Numbered from the stretch's first letter, positions 36,359 to 44,368 are shown. The stretch: DNA of 64,000 nt from Methylobacterium sp. 2A (GCF_009806555.1 NZ_VUOK01000009.1:60678-124677), one strand, 5' to 3'. A program made the numbers and translations. Notes: generated by a model not told the origin, from the letters alone.

Positions 36359-37522
36359 TCAAGGAAACCGCGGTCGCAGCCGGGCGAGGAGGTCCTGCCC
36401 CGGAAATCGGGCCGGCGGCCGCGCAAGGGCGGGCTCGGGCGCGTCGCCCGGGATCGGGCCCGCGGCGAAGCGCGCACCGATCGACCAGAAACCGTCCCGG
36501 CGGGTTCCGATCATCCCGAGGCCGATCGGCTCACCCGCCACCTCGGGGCGCAGCCGTCCCGCGGCCCAGATGCGCTGCCAGCAGCCGCGCCGCGACAGGT
36601 CGGCGTCGCGCCAGCCGAGCCGGGCGTAACCGGCCGCCGCGAAGACGCGCGTCCCGGAAAAATCCTCCGGGATCCAAACCCAGCTCGAGAAGACGTGGAT
36701 CGCGTCCCGGTCGAACCGGGCCGGATCGACCGTCCGGGTGAAGGCGCTGATCGCCGGCTCCCGGTGCCGGCCGACATGCCGGCGCAGCCGGCCCGACAGC
36801 GCCAGCGCCTCCGGGAAGGCGTCAGCCTCCAGGCGGCTTGGCGCCGCGCCGTGAACCAGCGCGGCGGCGCTGTCCACGAGGTGCATCCAGGGCTCCAGAT
36901 CCACCTCCCAGGCCTGTTCCGCCGGCGCGAACCGGCGGACCCGCCCCGCGATCAGGTGATCGGCGACGCGCCGGACGGGCTCCGGCGTCCAGGCCGGCCC
37001 GGCCTCGGTGACGCGCAGCAGCGTCGAAGGCCCGTGCGCCCGGACCGCCTCGGCGAGCCGCGCGAAGCCGGAATCCGGCTCGTCGCGGCCGACCTTCCGC
37101 ACCAGGATCTTCGAGCCCTCGGCGAGCTCGTCCAGGAACTTGCGCTTGAGATGGGCGAGCCGGCCGTATTCCCGCTCCAGCAGCGTCTCCGGCGCGATCG
37201 AGCCGGCGGGGTGTCCGGTATTGGCCCAGATGTTGTACGCGCGGCTGTGGCAGTAATAGGTGCCGCCCGCGCTCACCGACAGGCGCAGGTCCCCCGGCAC
37301 GCCGAAATCCGCGAAGCCGCAGCGCAGGCCGCGGATCAGGTCCTCCAGCGGCGTGTAGGAGAAGCGCAGCAGGCCGGAGGGCTCGACCCCGCCGTAGCGC
37401 TGCACGAACCCGAACTCGCAATTGTCGCCGAGGCTCCGGAAGGCGTGGAGCCGCCGGGCGAGCGTCGCGGCCGCCCCCTCCCCGATCCCGGTCTTCGCCC
37501 CTGTTCCGTTGCGTCGCGCCAT
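36359..37522 (-). CDS. Conserved protein with SLGDNCEFGFVQR motif, unknown function
   Basis: 387 residues from ATG 37522; earlier in-frame starts overlap the next gene region and lack family-like sequence. The N-terminal part has FRSLGDNCEFGFVQRYGG, LLRFSYTPLEDLIRGL, TYYCHSRAYNIWANTGH, and KILVRKVGRDEP. SLGxNCEFG with following Cys/His residues resembles the DUF1796/papain-like group associated with surface polysaccharide loci, but I cannot assign a family firmly. The C-terminal half (FTRTVDPARF to FWSIGARF) appears beta-rich. No transmembrane segment. Neighbours give no clear hint. Confidence 0.6.
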   Translation of the reverse strand: MARRNGTGAKTGIGEGAAATLARRLHAFRSLGDNCEFGFVQRYGGVEPSGLLRFSYTPLEDLIRGLRCGFADFGVPGDLRLSVSAGGTYYCHSRAYNIWANTGHPAGSIAPETLLEREYGRLAHLKRKFLDELAEGSKILVRKVGRDEPDSGFARLAEAVRAHGPSTLLRVTEAGPAWTPEPVRRVADHLIAGRVRRFAPAEQAWEVDLEPWMHLVDSAAALVHGAAPSRLEADAFPEALALSGRLRRHVGRHREPAISAFTRTVDPARFDRDAIHVFSSWVWIPEDFSGTRVFAAAGYARLGWRDADLSRRGCWQRIWAAGRLRPEVAGEPIGLGMIGTRRDGFWSIGARFAAGPIPGDAPEPALARPPARFPGQDLLARLRPRFP

Positions 37523-37641
37523 CGCGCCAGATCGCGGCGGCGCGGAGTATTTGTCCAGCCCTGCAGGCCATCCCGGATGCCGGGCGCCGCCTTTCGTGAT
37601 GATCCGCGCGCCTGAGCCAAGACCCGGCGGGCGCGTGGTGT

Positions 37642-38040
37642 TCAGTGCAGGCCGCGCGTGAGGGCCACGACCGCGCCGACGATCACGAGCGCCTGAAATC
37701 CGATCGAGCCGATCATCCACTTGATGATCTCGGTCTTGGTGGACTCGATCCTGGCCTCCAGGCGCAGCTCCGCCTCGCGCAGGTCGGCCTTCGTGGAGAG
37801 CCGCAGGGCCTCGATGTCGGCCTTCGTGGAGAGCCGCAAAGCCTCGATGTCGGTCTTCGTGGAAAGGCGCAGCGCCTCGATGTCCGTCCGGACCATGGCG
37901 ATGTCGGTCTTCGTCGCCAGATCGTTCTGGATCGCCTCCGCGACGGCATCGGCCAGTCCCTCCGCCTGCTCCGGCGACATCTTCGCCTTCTCGCGGAGCG
38001 TGCGGACGAAGCGGAGCGTGTCGAAGGCGACGGCGGTCAT
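37642..38040 (-). CDS. DUF1640/CCDC90-like coiled-coil membrane protein
   Basis: 132 residues. The N-terminus FDTLRFVRTLREKAKMSPEQ and EGLADAVAEAIQNDLATKTD is typical of the DUF1640 (coiled-coil CCDC90-like) family. A long coiled coil follows, built from 11-residue repeats of the type TDIEALRLSTK. It ends in one C-terminal transmembrane helix (MIGSIGFQALVIVGAVVAL). Bacterial members are small tail-anchored proteins of unknown role, sometimes linked to phage or surface structures. Confidence 0.8.
   Translation of the reverse strand: MTAVAFDTLRFVRTLREKAKMSPEQAEGLADAVAEAIQNDLATKTDIAMVRTDIEALRLSTKTDIEALRLSTKADIEALRLSTKADLREAELRLEARIESTKTEIIKWMIGSIGFQALVIVGAVVALTRGLH
37784..37882 (-). repeat. Three tandem 33-bp units in the coiled-coil gene
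   Basis: Units 37784-37816, 37817-37849 and 37850-37882 encode successive DIEALRLSTKA-like 11-mers. The first two differ at three bases. In-frame copy-number variation would lengthen the coiled coil without frameshift. Confidence 0.9.
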
Positions 38041-38241
38041 GCGCCGATCCCCGGCCCCGGCTCGTGACCGCGGGAACCGGGCGGTGGATCCATCGCCTGC
38101 GGCTCGGAGGCGGTCATGTGGAGGCGGTCATCGTGATCGGCCCGCGCGGAGGCCCGGATTCGGATGCGATGACCGAGATCCTATCGATGCCTGCAGGCCG
38201 TGCAAGCGGGGGCCGCTCCAGGCCCGGGATGCCCGCGCGGC

Positions 38242-39492
38242 TCAGGGCGTCAGCGGTACTTCCAGCCGGAAGCAGGTGCCCCGCGGCGTCTCCGGTATCG
38301 TGAGCTGGCCGCCGAGCTGGCGGGTCAGGCTGCCGACGACCCGCATGCCGAGGCTCTTCGAGGCGCGCCCGATCTCGAAGCCCGGCGGCAGCCCGACCCC
38401 GTCATCGGCCACCGCGACCACGAGGCCGTCGGGCCCGGGCTCGGCCCGGACCCGGATCTCGCCACCCTCCGGATGCGTCTCCGGCGGGTAGGCGTATTTG
38501 AGCGCGTTGGTGACGAGTTCGTTGACCAGGAGCCCGATCGGGATCGCCCGGTCGGCCGAGATCCGGAGCGGCGCGGCCGTGCAGGCGATCCGCTGGTCGG
38601 GCCGGCCGCCGGCGAGGTTCGCCACGAGCTTCTCCAGGAACGGCGCGAGGTCGAGCTCGCCCGGAACCCCCTCCCCGTCTCCGGCCACCTTGTCACCCTG
38701 CCGCCAGAGCTGGTCGTGGACGCCCGCGATCGCCTCGACGCGGCTGCGCGCATCCGTCAGGGCGGCCTGCACGGCGGGCTCGGCCTCGGCGGCGCGGGCC
38801 TGGAGGGCGAGCAGGCTCGCCACGATGGCGAGGCTGTTCTTGACCCGGTGGCTCATCTCCCGGGCCAGCAGATCCTGGCGGGCGAGCGCCGCCCGCAGCA
38901 GGCTCTCGGTGCGCTGGCGCTCGATGGCGCCGCCGAGCAGGTTGGCGAAGCCCTGCATGAAGGCGATGTCGGCCTCCTCGAACATGCCCTCGCGGGTGTC
39001 GTCCACCTCCAGCACCCCGAAGGCGCCCTCCCGGTTCTCGATCAGCACGTTGATCGCCCGGCGGATGCCGTGCTCGGCCATGAGCTGGGGCGTGCGGAAG
39101 CGGGTCTCGGCGGCGAGGTGGTTCGAGATCACCGGCCGGCCGGTCTTCAGCGCGAAGCCCGCCGGTGAGGCCAGATCGGCACCGACCCGGGCCTTGCCGA
39201 TCACGTCGGCGCCCCAGCCGACGCCCGCCCGCACCAGCAGCGTATCGGCGCCGGGCCGGTATTCGAGCGCCTTGCAGAACTCGGCGCCCATGCCCTCCGC
39301 GCACAGCTCCGCGGCCCGCTGCAGCAGGTGGTCGACATCGGTGCCCCGCAGGGCCTCGACGCCGAACTCCGACAGGATGATCTGCTGGCGCAGGCGGTAA
39401 TCCAGGTCGGGGTGTTTTGGATCGGTGCGTGCGGGCTCGAGGGCCGCGCCTGGGCTGGGTTCCACTGCGGTCAGGTCGGGTTTCGCGGTCAT
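38242..39492 (-). CDS. GAF-domain sensor histidine kinase, HisKA_2 type
   Basis: 416 residues from ATG 39492. GAF domain about 35-200 (ALRGTDVDHLLQRAAELCAE to MFEEADIAFMQGFANLLGG). The dimerisation/phospho-acceptor box is EMSHRVKNSLAIVASLLALQ (His near residue 223), of the HisKA_2/HWE class. The ATPase domain has the N-box LLVNELVTNALKYAYP, G1 VADDGVGLPPG and G2 SLGMRVVGSL. It is soluble, with no transmembrane helix. In alphaproteobacteria such kinases often feed PhyR of the general stress response or light/redox signalling; no response regulator is adjacent. Confidence 0.9.
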   Translation of the reverse strand: MTAKPDLTAVEPSPGAALEPARTDPKHPDLDYRLRQQIILSEFGVEALRGTDVDHLLQRAAELCAEGMGAEFCKALEYRPGADTLLVRAGVGWGADVIGKARVGADLASPAGFALKTGRPVISNHLAAETRFRTPQLMAEHGIRRAINVLIENREGAFGVLEVDDTREGMFEEADIAFMQGFANLLGGAIERQRTESLLRAALARQDLLAREMSHRVKNSLAIVASLLALQARAAEAEPAVQAALTDARSRVEAIAGVHDQLWRQGDKVAGDGEGVPGELDLAPFLEKLVANLAGGRPDQRIACTAAPLRISADRAIPIGLLVNELVTNALKYAYPPETHPEGGEIRVRAEPGPDGLVVAVADDGVGLPPGFEIGRASKSLGMRVVGSLTRQLGGQLTIPETPRGTCFRLEVPLTP

Positions 39493-39640
39493 GGATCCCG
39501 GCAGAGTAGCAGGAAGGGCGTCCCGGCGCGACGCGCGCGTGACGGCGCGGCCGCACCCGTCGTCGCACCCCCGCCGGGGGCCGGAGCCCTCGGGGTCCTG
39601 CGGCGTTCGTCCGTCGAACCCGATGCGAGGAGCGCACAGC

Positions 39641-39904
39641 ATGGCCGACGACCTGAACGGACTCTCCGACGAGGCGCTCTCGATCTTCGCCTTCGCGGCC
39701 TACCACCGGCTCGTCAGCGGCGAGCGGGTCACCTCGGTGATCCGCAAGGACGGCGCCGGCCACGAGGCCGATCCGCACGGCGTCGAGGAACTGGCGGCGC
39801 GCGGCCTCGTCACCGCGGGCGAGACCGAGATCGAGCTCGGGGAGACGGCGCAGCAGGCGGTCGAGGCGATGGTGGCGGCCCTGCGCCGGGAGGTCGGGCG
39901 CTGA
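39641..39904 (+). CDS. Small cytoplasmic protein, unknown function
   Basis: 87 residues from ATG 39641 after GAGGAG. Mostly helical and acidic: LNGLSDEALSIFAFAAYHRL, SVIRKDGAGHEADP, VEELAARGLVTAGE, QQAVEAMVAALRREVGR. The composition suggests a small winged-helix-like or regulatory protein, but no family is recognised. Its last 95 bp overlap the 3' end of the convergent glycosylase gene. Confidence 0.6.
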   Translation: MADDLNGLSDEALSIFAFAAYHRLVSGERVTSVIRKDGAGHEADPHGVEELAARGLVTAGETEIELGETAQQAVEAMVAALRREVGR

Positions 39905-40547
39905 GGCCTTCTGCCCGTCCGGCGGGCGGCGCGTCCGCCACGCCGCCCGAATCCTTGATGCGCCAGAGATAGCGGGCCAGGATCGAGCGGTACGGCGCGA
40001 AGGCCGCCGCGACGGCGCGCGTGTCGGCCTGGCCGGTCAGCCGGCGCAGGCATCCGACCGCCGCCACGTCGCCCTCCGGCCAGATGTCGGGATCGTGGAA
40101 ATGGAAGATGCCGACCATGTCGGCGGTCCAGGGGCCGACGCCGCGGATGCCGCACAGGATCGCGGCGCGTTCGGGATGCGCCAGCCCGGCGAGTTCCGGG
40201 CCGAGCAGGCCCGCCGCCTCGGCCGCGACGATCGCCTGCAGGGCCCGGACCTTGTTGCCCGAGAGGCCGCAGGCCCGCAGGCGATCCGGGTCGCCGGCCG
40301 CGAACAACCCGCGCGGATCGCAGGCGGCCGCGACCGCAGCGGCCTCGATCCGCGCCCAGATCGCCCCGGCGGCCCGGGTGGAGAGCTGCTGGTTGACCAC
40401 CTCGACGAACAGGCGCTCGGCGACGCAACCATGCGCCGCCGGCTCGATCCGGATCGGCCCGGTCCGCTCCAGGGCGTCCCGCAGGGCCGGGTACGCGCCG
40501 GCCGCCGTCAGGAGATGCGCGTAGATGGCCGGATCGAGGGATTCCAA
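39810..40547 (-). CDS. DNA-3-methyladenine glycosylase (HhH-GPD, AlkA-like)
   Basis: 245 residues. HhH-GPD fold: LFVEVVNQQLSTRAAGAIWARI, GLSGNKVRALQAIV, then the helix-hairpin-helix AILCGIRGVGPWTADMVGIF, whose Asp is the catalytic residue, and DIWPEGDVAAVGCLRRLTG, PYRSILARYLWRI. It removes alkylated purines in base excision repair. The only plausible initiator is TTG at 40547, inside the adjacent repeat. After residue ~200 the frame runs antisense through the neighbour's 3' end and yields a Pro/Arg-rich tail outside the family, suggesting loss of the original stop. Confidence 0.82.
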   Translation of the reverse strand: MESLDPAIYAHLLTAAGAYPALRDALERTGPIRIEPAAHGCVAERLFVEVVNQQLSTRAAGAIWARIEAAAVAAACDPRGLFAAGDPDRLRACGLSGNKVRALQAIVAAEAAGLLGPELAGLAHPERAAILCGIRGVGPWTADMVGIFHFHDPDIWPEGDVAAVGCLRRLTGQADTRAVAAAFAPYRSILARYLWRIKDSGGVADAPPAGRAEGLSARPPGAGPPPSPRPPAAPSPRARSRSRPR

Positions 40548-40675
40548 AGGTCTACGCCCTTTGGTGGGTTGCCAGGGCGAAGCCTTGGCGCATCAAGCGA
40601 AGCTCGACGGCCGAAGTCCGCCCGATCGCAGGGCGCTGCCCTGCACCCGCAAAAGGTCGAAGACCTTTTGAAACC
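40541..40675. repeat. Full-length hairpin repeat touching the glycosylase start
   Basis: 5' module ATTCCAAAGG-TCTAC-GCCCTTTGGTGGG, middle GGGCGCTGCCCTGCACCCGC, 3' module AAAAGGTCGAAGACCTTTTGAAACC. About 135 bp. Its first bases include the TTG that appears to initiate the glycosylase gene. Confidence 0.85.
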
Positions 40676-40771
40676 AGGATGTTCGAGATGAGCGCCACCG
40701 CGAGGAACGATGATGGTGTGCCGGTTCGATAAACGGCTCTCGGCCCTGGGGCAATCGACCTGGCGCGCGTC

Positions 40772-41329
40772 ATGACGATCTACTTCACCGCGGACACGCA
40801 TTTCGGTGATCCGCACATCCTCCGGCAGCGCCGGGCCCGGTTCGACACGGTCGAGGCCCATGACGAGACCCTGATCGCCCGATGGAACGCCGTGGTCGGC
40901 CCCGGGGACAGCGTCTGGCACCTCGGCGACTTCGCCGCCCATGCGAGCCGCGACCATTGCGCGGCGGTCTTCGCCCGGCTCAACGGGACGAAGCGCCTCG
41001 TCCGCGGCAATCACGATTCGAACCGCGTGCTGGACCTGCCCTGGGCCGAGCCGCCCGTGGACAGCGCCCGCCTGTCGATCCCGGATGCCGAGGGCCTGGA
41101 GCACCGGCTGTTCCTGTCGCACTACGCGCACCGGGCCTGGCCGGGCCTGTGGCGGGAGACGCGCCACCTCTACGGCCACAGCCATGGCTGGCTCGCCGAC
41201 ACGACCCGGTCCTGCGACGTCGGCGTCGACGCCTGGGACGATCGTCCGGTCACCCTCGACGCGATCCTGGCGCGTCAGGCGGCGGCTACGCTCGTGCCGG
41301 AGGAACTCGCCGCCCGCGGTCTGCGCTGA
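40772..41329 (+). CDS. Calcineurin-like metallophosphoesterase
   Basis: 185 residues. Metal-site motifs in order: TIYFTADTHFGDPHIL (DxH), SVWHLGDFAAH (GD), KRLVRGNHDSNRVL (GNHD), LFLSHYAHRAW (H), HLYGHSHGW (GHSH). This is the compact YfcE-like/phage-type subset acting on phosphodiesters or phosphomonoesters. No partner. Its start lies 97 bp past the end of the interspersed repeat. Confidence 0.9.
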   Translation: MTIYFTADTHFGDPHILRQRRARFDTVEAHDETLIARWNAVVGPGDSVWHLGDFAAHASRDHCAAVFARLNGTKRLVRGNHDSNRVLDLPWAEPPVDSARLSIPDAEGLEHRLFLSHYAHRAWPGLWRETRHLYGHSHGWLADTTRSCDVGVDAWDDRPVTLDAILARQAAATLVPEELAARGLR

Positions 41330-41365
41330 GTCGCAGACCGGATTCCCACAGGAGGCCGCACCGCC

Positions 41366-41665
41366 ATGACCGACACGCCTTCACCCCCCGGCTGGGCCGA
41401 AGCCGCCCTCCAGGCCGGGACCGAACTCGGTCTCGGGAGCGCCTTCGCCGAGATGGACCCGGCGGACCGGGACCGGATCAGCCGCCGCGCCGGGCAGATC
41501 CTCGCCGGCCAGGGGCAGGCCCTGCCGCCCGGCTGGGAGGGCGCGATGACGCGGCTGCTCGGCGGCGCCGATTCGGGTCCTCCGGCCGACGCGCTCGCGC
41601 GCGACACGGCCGACACCGTCCTGGCCGAGAGGGGCGAGGTGTTCGCGCCCGAGGACGACGCCTGA
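41366..41665 (+). CDS. Small acidic protein, unknown function
   Basis: 99 residues from ATG 41366 after AGGAGG. Low-complexity Ala/Gly/Asp-rich with possible helices (WAEAALQAGTELGLGSAFAE and DRDRISRRAGQILAGQ), acidic C-terminus (VFAPEDDA). It follows the phosphoesterase by 36 bp, so probably one operon. No family recognised. Confidence 0.55.
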   Translation: MTDTPSPPGWAEAALQAGTELGLGSAFAEMDPADRDRISRRAGQILAGQGQALPPGWEGAMTRLLGGADSGPPADALARDTADTVLAERGEVFAPEDDA

Positions 41666-41688
41666 GGGCCTGCTCGGCCTGGGATCCG

Positions 41689-41745
41689 GGGTTTCCAAAG
41701 GGCTTGAAGCCCTTTGGTGGGTTGTCAGGGCAGAGCCCTGACATG
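41689..41745. repeat. Interspersed hairpin repeat
   Basis: GTTTCCAAAGGGCTT-GA-AGCCCTTTGGTGGGTTGTCAGGGC followed by AGAGCCCTGAC. It lies between the small acidic protein gene and the nepR promoter. Confidence 0.85.
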
Positions 41746-41766
41746 CCGGTGCACAGCCGGACCTCC

Positions 41767-41791
41767 GGAAAACTCCGTGGCCTGAACGGTT
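41767..41791 (+). promoter_or_regulatory. Candidate EcfG-type promoter of nepR
   Basis: GGAAA (41767-41771), 16 nt, GGTT (41788-41791): one mismatch in each box against GGAAC-N16/17-CGTT. It lies 34 bp upstream of the nepR ATG, where autoregulated nepR promoters are typically found. Confidence 0.4.
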
Positions 41792-41825
41792 GCCGTCGCC
41801 CGGGCCGGGGCCGATGTAAGGCGGC

Positions 41826-42074
41826 ATGCCCCAATCCGACCCTCAGCGCGCCGACCCGAGATCCGCCCCACGGACAGGTCCGGGCGGAACCCAGCCCGCC
41901 CTGCGGGTAGTCCCGATCCCGAGCCGTCCGCTCCTCGATGCGCAGACGCGCCTGCGCCTCGGCCACGAGCTGCGGGCGCTGTACGATCCGGTGATCGATG
42001 AGGCTCTGGATCCGCGGCTGGCGGAGCTGCTGCAGCAGCTCGACGCGGACCGGGCGGGGGGCGCTTCGGGCTGA
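41826..42074 (+). CDS. nepR: NepR-family anti-sigma factor
   Basis: 82 residues. After a disordered Pro/Arg-rich N-terminus the conserved core is RLGHELRALYDPVIDEALDP followed by RLAELLQQLD, the two helices that clamp the sigma factor in NepR (compare the family pattern IGxxLRxxYDxVxxExxPDRFxxLLxxLD). NepR holds EcfG inactive until phosphorylated PhyR captures it, forming the alphaproteobacterial general stress switch. Here nepR faces, rather than precedes, an ECF sigma gene, and phyR is absent from the window. This is likely one of several NepR paralogues. Confidence 0.78.
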   Translation: MPQSDPQRADPRSAPRTGPGGTQPALRVVPIPSRPLLDAQTRLRLGHELRALYDPVIDEALDPRLAELLQQLDADRAGGASG

Positions 42075-42087
42075 GAGCGCAGCTTGC

Positions 42088-42144
42088 GGGAGCCGAAGGG
42101 GGCTCCCATCGGTGGATCGGGGGGATGTCGCACCGATGGGAGCC
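42088..42144. terminator. Overlapping hairpins between convergent nepR and ECF sigma genes
   Basis: GGGAGCC (42088-42094) can pair with GGCTCCC (42101-42107). The same GGCTCCCATCGGTG (42101-42114) has a perfect 14-bp complement, CACCGATGGGAGCC (42131-42144). The two stems are mutually exclusive. There is no U-tract, so termination would be bidirectional or factor-dependent. Confidence 0.6.
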
Positions 42145-42298
42145 GAGCCGAGCCGACGGATCGACCCAACCCGCTTCATATCGCCCAGGTCTGCGCCCGG
42201 GCGCTTTCACCTAAGTCAAATTTCCCGCCGAATACATCTGGATAAGCGCTGAATTTGCGTATTCGGTGTTGAGAACCTGGCCCGGCGAGGGCGGCCCG

Positions 42299-43084
42299 TC
42301 AGGCCGTGGTGCCGGTCACCGACAGCATCACGCCGTCATTGCCGATCTCGGCCCCGCTGTAGCCGAGCATCCGGGCGAGCTGCTCCCGGGCGCGCCAGAC
42401 CCGGCTCTTCACGGTGCCGATCCGGCAGTTCATCACGGCGGCGGCCTCCTCGTAGCTCAGGTTCTCGATCGCCACGAGGACGAGCGCCTCGCGCATCATC
42501 GGCGCCAGGCGGTCGAGGGCGGCGCGCACGTCCTGCAGGTCGAGATGCCCCCCCTGCTCGGGGATGCTGGTCAGCCGCTCGGCATGGTTGCCGTCGGAAT
42601 CCGCGACCTCCCGGCCCTGCTTGCGGTGCTGGCTGTAGAAGACGTTGCGCAGGATCGTGAACAGCCACGCCTCCAGATTGGTGCCGGGGGTGAAGCCGCC
42701 GCGGCCGCGCCAGCCGCGCAGCAGCGTGTCCTGCACGAGGTCGTCGGCCGCCGCCGGGTCGCGGGTCAGCGAGACGGCGAAGCGGTGCAGCGCCGGCACC
42801 ACCTCCAGCAGCCCGGCGCGGAACGTCGCCTCCCGCTCGCCCTCGGCCTGGGCGAGGGCGGCCTCGAGGCGGGCCAGGAGCTCGGCGAAGCGATCCGAGG
42901 CGGCCCCCGGCGCCGGGCCGATCCGGTCGTAGGCGTGGCCGAGCAGGGTGCCCAGATGGGCGCGCACCGCCTCCGGCAGGCCGTGCCGGGTGTCCTCGAC
43001 GGTCTCGTCGGCGACATCCTCGACAGGGTCCTCAAGGGAATCCGCGACGGGATCGAGGAGGGATGAGCCTTCGGGTTCGGGCAT
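42299..43084 (-). CDS. ECF sigma factor of the EcfG type with a NepR-like N-terminal extension
   Basis: 261 residues against about 180-200 for EcfG proteins. Sigma region 2 spans about 92-160 (RFAVSLTRDPAAADDLVQDT, WLFTILRNVFYSQHRK) and region 4 about 183-240 (LDRLAPMMREALVLVAIENL, SYEEAAAVMNCRIGTVKSRV). Residues 1-35 are acidic. Residues 36-78 (VRAHLGTLLGHAYDRI, then SDRFAELLARLEAALA) look like a NepR core when laid against the neighbouring NepR (RLGHELRALYDPVI...DPRLAELLQQLD). The convergent nepR gene 225 bp away fits a stress-sigma module. I infer either a self-inhibited sigma or a NepR-docking element. Confidence 0.82.
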   Translation of the reverse strand: MPEPEGSSLLDPVADSLEDPVEDVADETVEDTRHGLPEAVRAHLGTLLGHAYDRIGPAPGAASDRFAELLARLEAALAQAEGEREATFRAGLLEVVPALHRFAVSLTRDPAAADDLVQDTLLRGWRGRGGFTPGTNLEAWLFTILRNVFYSQHRKQGREVADSDGNHAERLTSIPEQGGHLDLQDVRAALDRLAPMMREALVLVAIENLSYEEAAAVMNCRIGTVKSRVWRAREQLARMLGYSGAEIGNDGVMLSVTGTTA

Positions 43085-43211
43085 TCAGGTCCGGTCGTCG
43101 GCGATCGGGCCGGCCGGGCCCGCGGACCGGTTGTGGCGCGCCGGGGCCGCCCATGCCGCAACATGGGTTAGCGGTTTGCCCGAACGCCAATCGGCCGCGG
43201 GGATCCGGTGA

Positions 43212-44192
43212 TCAGTCCCGCCGCGTCGCCGCGACCCCCAGCGCCAGGGCCGCGCAGGCCGCGGCGGCGGCGAGGCCGACGCTCAGCGTCCCGGCGGAGG
43301 GCACGCCCTTGGCGGCGCGCAGGCCCCCGTCCGCGGAGGTCCCCTGCGGCACCGGCTCGCGCAGGGCGCCCTGCTTGCGCGGACCCGGATCGGCCCGGTC
43401 GAGGGCGCGGCGGAAGCCGAGGCCCATCAGGTGCTCGGTCGGGTACGGGGCGAGCGCGTAGCCGACCTGCGCGAGGCGGGCCGGCCAGCCGACCGCGACC
43501 TCGTCGCGGGGGTGGCGCACGAGGCGGATGAAGGTCTCGGCCACCGCCTCGGGGGCGTAGAACAGGTGGCCGGGATTGAGCCGCTTGCCCGTGACGTTGG
43601 CCCCGTGCTCGAGGCCCGGCGTGTCGACGATGGCCGGAAAGACCCCGCAGACATGGATGTGCCGGTGCCGGGCGAGTTCCTGGCGCAGGCTCGCCGAGAA
43701 GCCGCGCAGGCCGAACTTGCTCGCCGTGTAGGCGGCCGCGAAGGGCGTCGGCGCCCAGCCGCCCATCGAGACCGTGTTGATCAGCGTGCCCCGGCCGCGG
43801 TCGAGGAAGTGCGGCAGCACCGCGTAGGCCCCGTGGATCGCGCCGAGCAGGTTCACCGCGATGGTCTGCCGGTGCAGGTCCAGCGGCGCGTCGAGCAGGG
43901 GGCCGAACACGCCGGTGCCCGCGTTGTTGATCCAGACGTCGATGCCGCCGAAGCGGCGCAGGGCTGCCCCGGCCAGGGCCGCCACCGCCTCCGGGTCGGT
44001 GACGTCGGTGGGGACCGCCAGAGCCTCGGCCCCTTCCGCGCGCAGGTCCCGGACGAGGCGGTCGAGCACCTCGGCCCGGCGGGCGGCCAGCACCACCCGG
44101 GCGCCCCGGGCCGCGAAGGCCCCGGCCGCGGCCCGGCCGATGCCGCTCGAAGCCCCCGTGATGACGACGGTGCGGCCGTTCAGAGGCGCCAT
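43212..44192 (-). CDS. Short-chain dehydrogenase/reductase with C-terminal membrane anchor
   Basis: 326 residues. Classic SDR signature: TVVITGASSGIGRAAAGAFA (TGxxxGIG), WINNAGTGVFG (NNAG), LINTVSMGGW (catalytic Ser), AAYTASKFGLRGFS (YxxxK), FPAIVDTPG. It is longer than the usual 250 residues because of a C-terminal extension ending in a hydrophobic helix (LSVGLAAAAACAALALGV), so it is probably tethered to the inner membrane. Similar anchored SDRs act on lipids or steroid-like substrates. Substrate unknown. Located next to the ECF gene on the same strand, 127 bp upstream of it. Confidence 0.88.
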   Translation of the reverse strand: MAPLNGRTVVITGASSGIGRAAAGAFAARGARVVLAARRAEVLDRLVRDLRAEGAEALAVPTDVTDPEAVAALAGAALRRFGGIDVWINNAGTGVFGPLLDAPLDLHRQTIAVNLLGAIHGAYAVLPHFLDRGRGTLINTVSMGGWAPTPFAAAYTASKFGLRGFSASLRQELARHRHIHVCGVFPAIVDTPGLEHGANVTGKRLNPGHLFYAPEAVAETFIRLVRHPRDEVAVGWPARLAQVGYALAPYPTEHLMGLGFRRALDRADPGPRKQGALREPVPQGTSADGGLRAAKGVPSAGTLSVGLAAAAACAALALGVAATRRD

Positions 44193-44368
44193 GCCGGTTC
44201 TCCACGCGCTGTCGCGATGGGCGATGCTGCAACTGGAAGGCGAACCGTTATGCGCGATGCGGCGTTCCCCTTCGCGGCTGCGGCCATTCGAACACGCCCT
44301 CGGGCGTCACGGAGCCCGCGCGCCGCTCGTTGCTCAGACGTTGCTCAGAACCTGTCCGGGATCCGCCG

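Noticed and set aside
37784..37882. Evenly spaced repeats that might suggest a CRISPR array
   Set aside because: They are head-to-tail 33-bp units without spacers and encode coiled-coil repeats; no cas genes are present.
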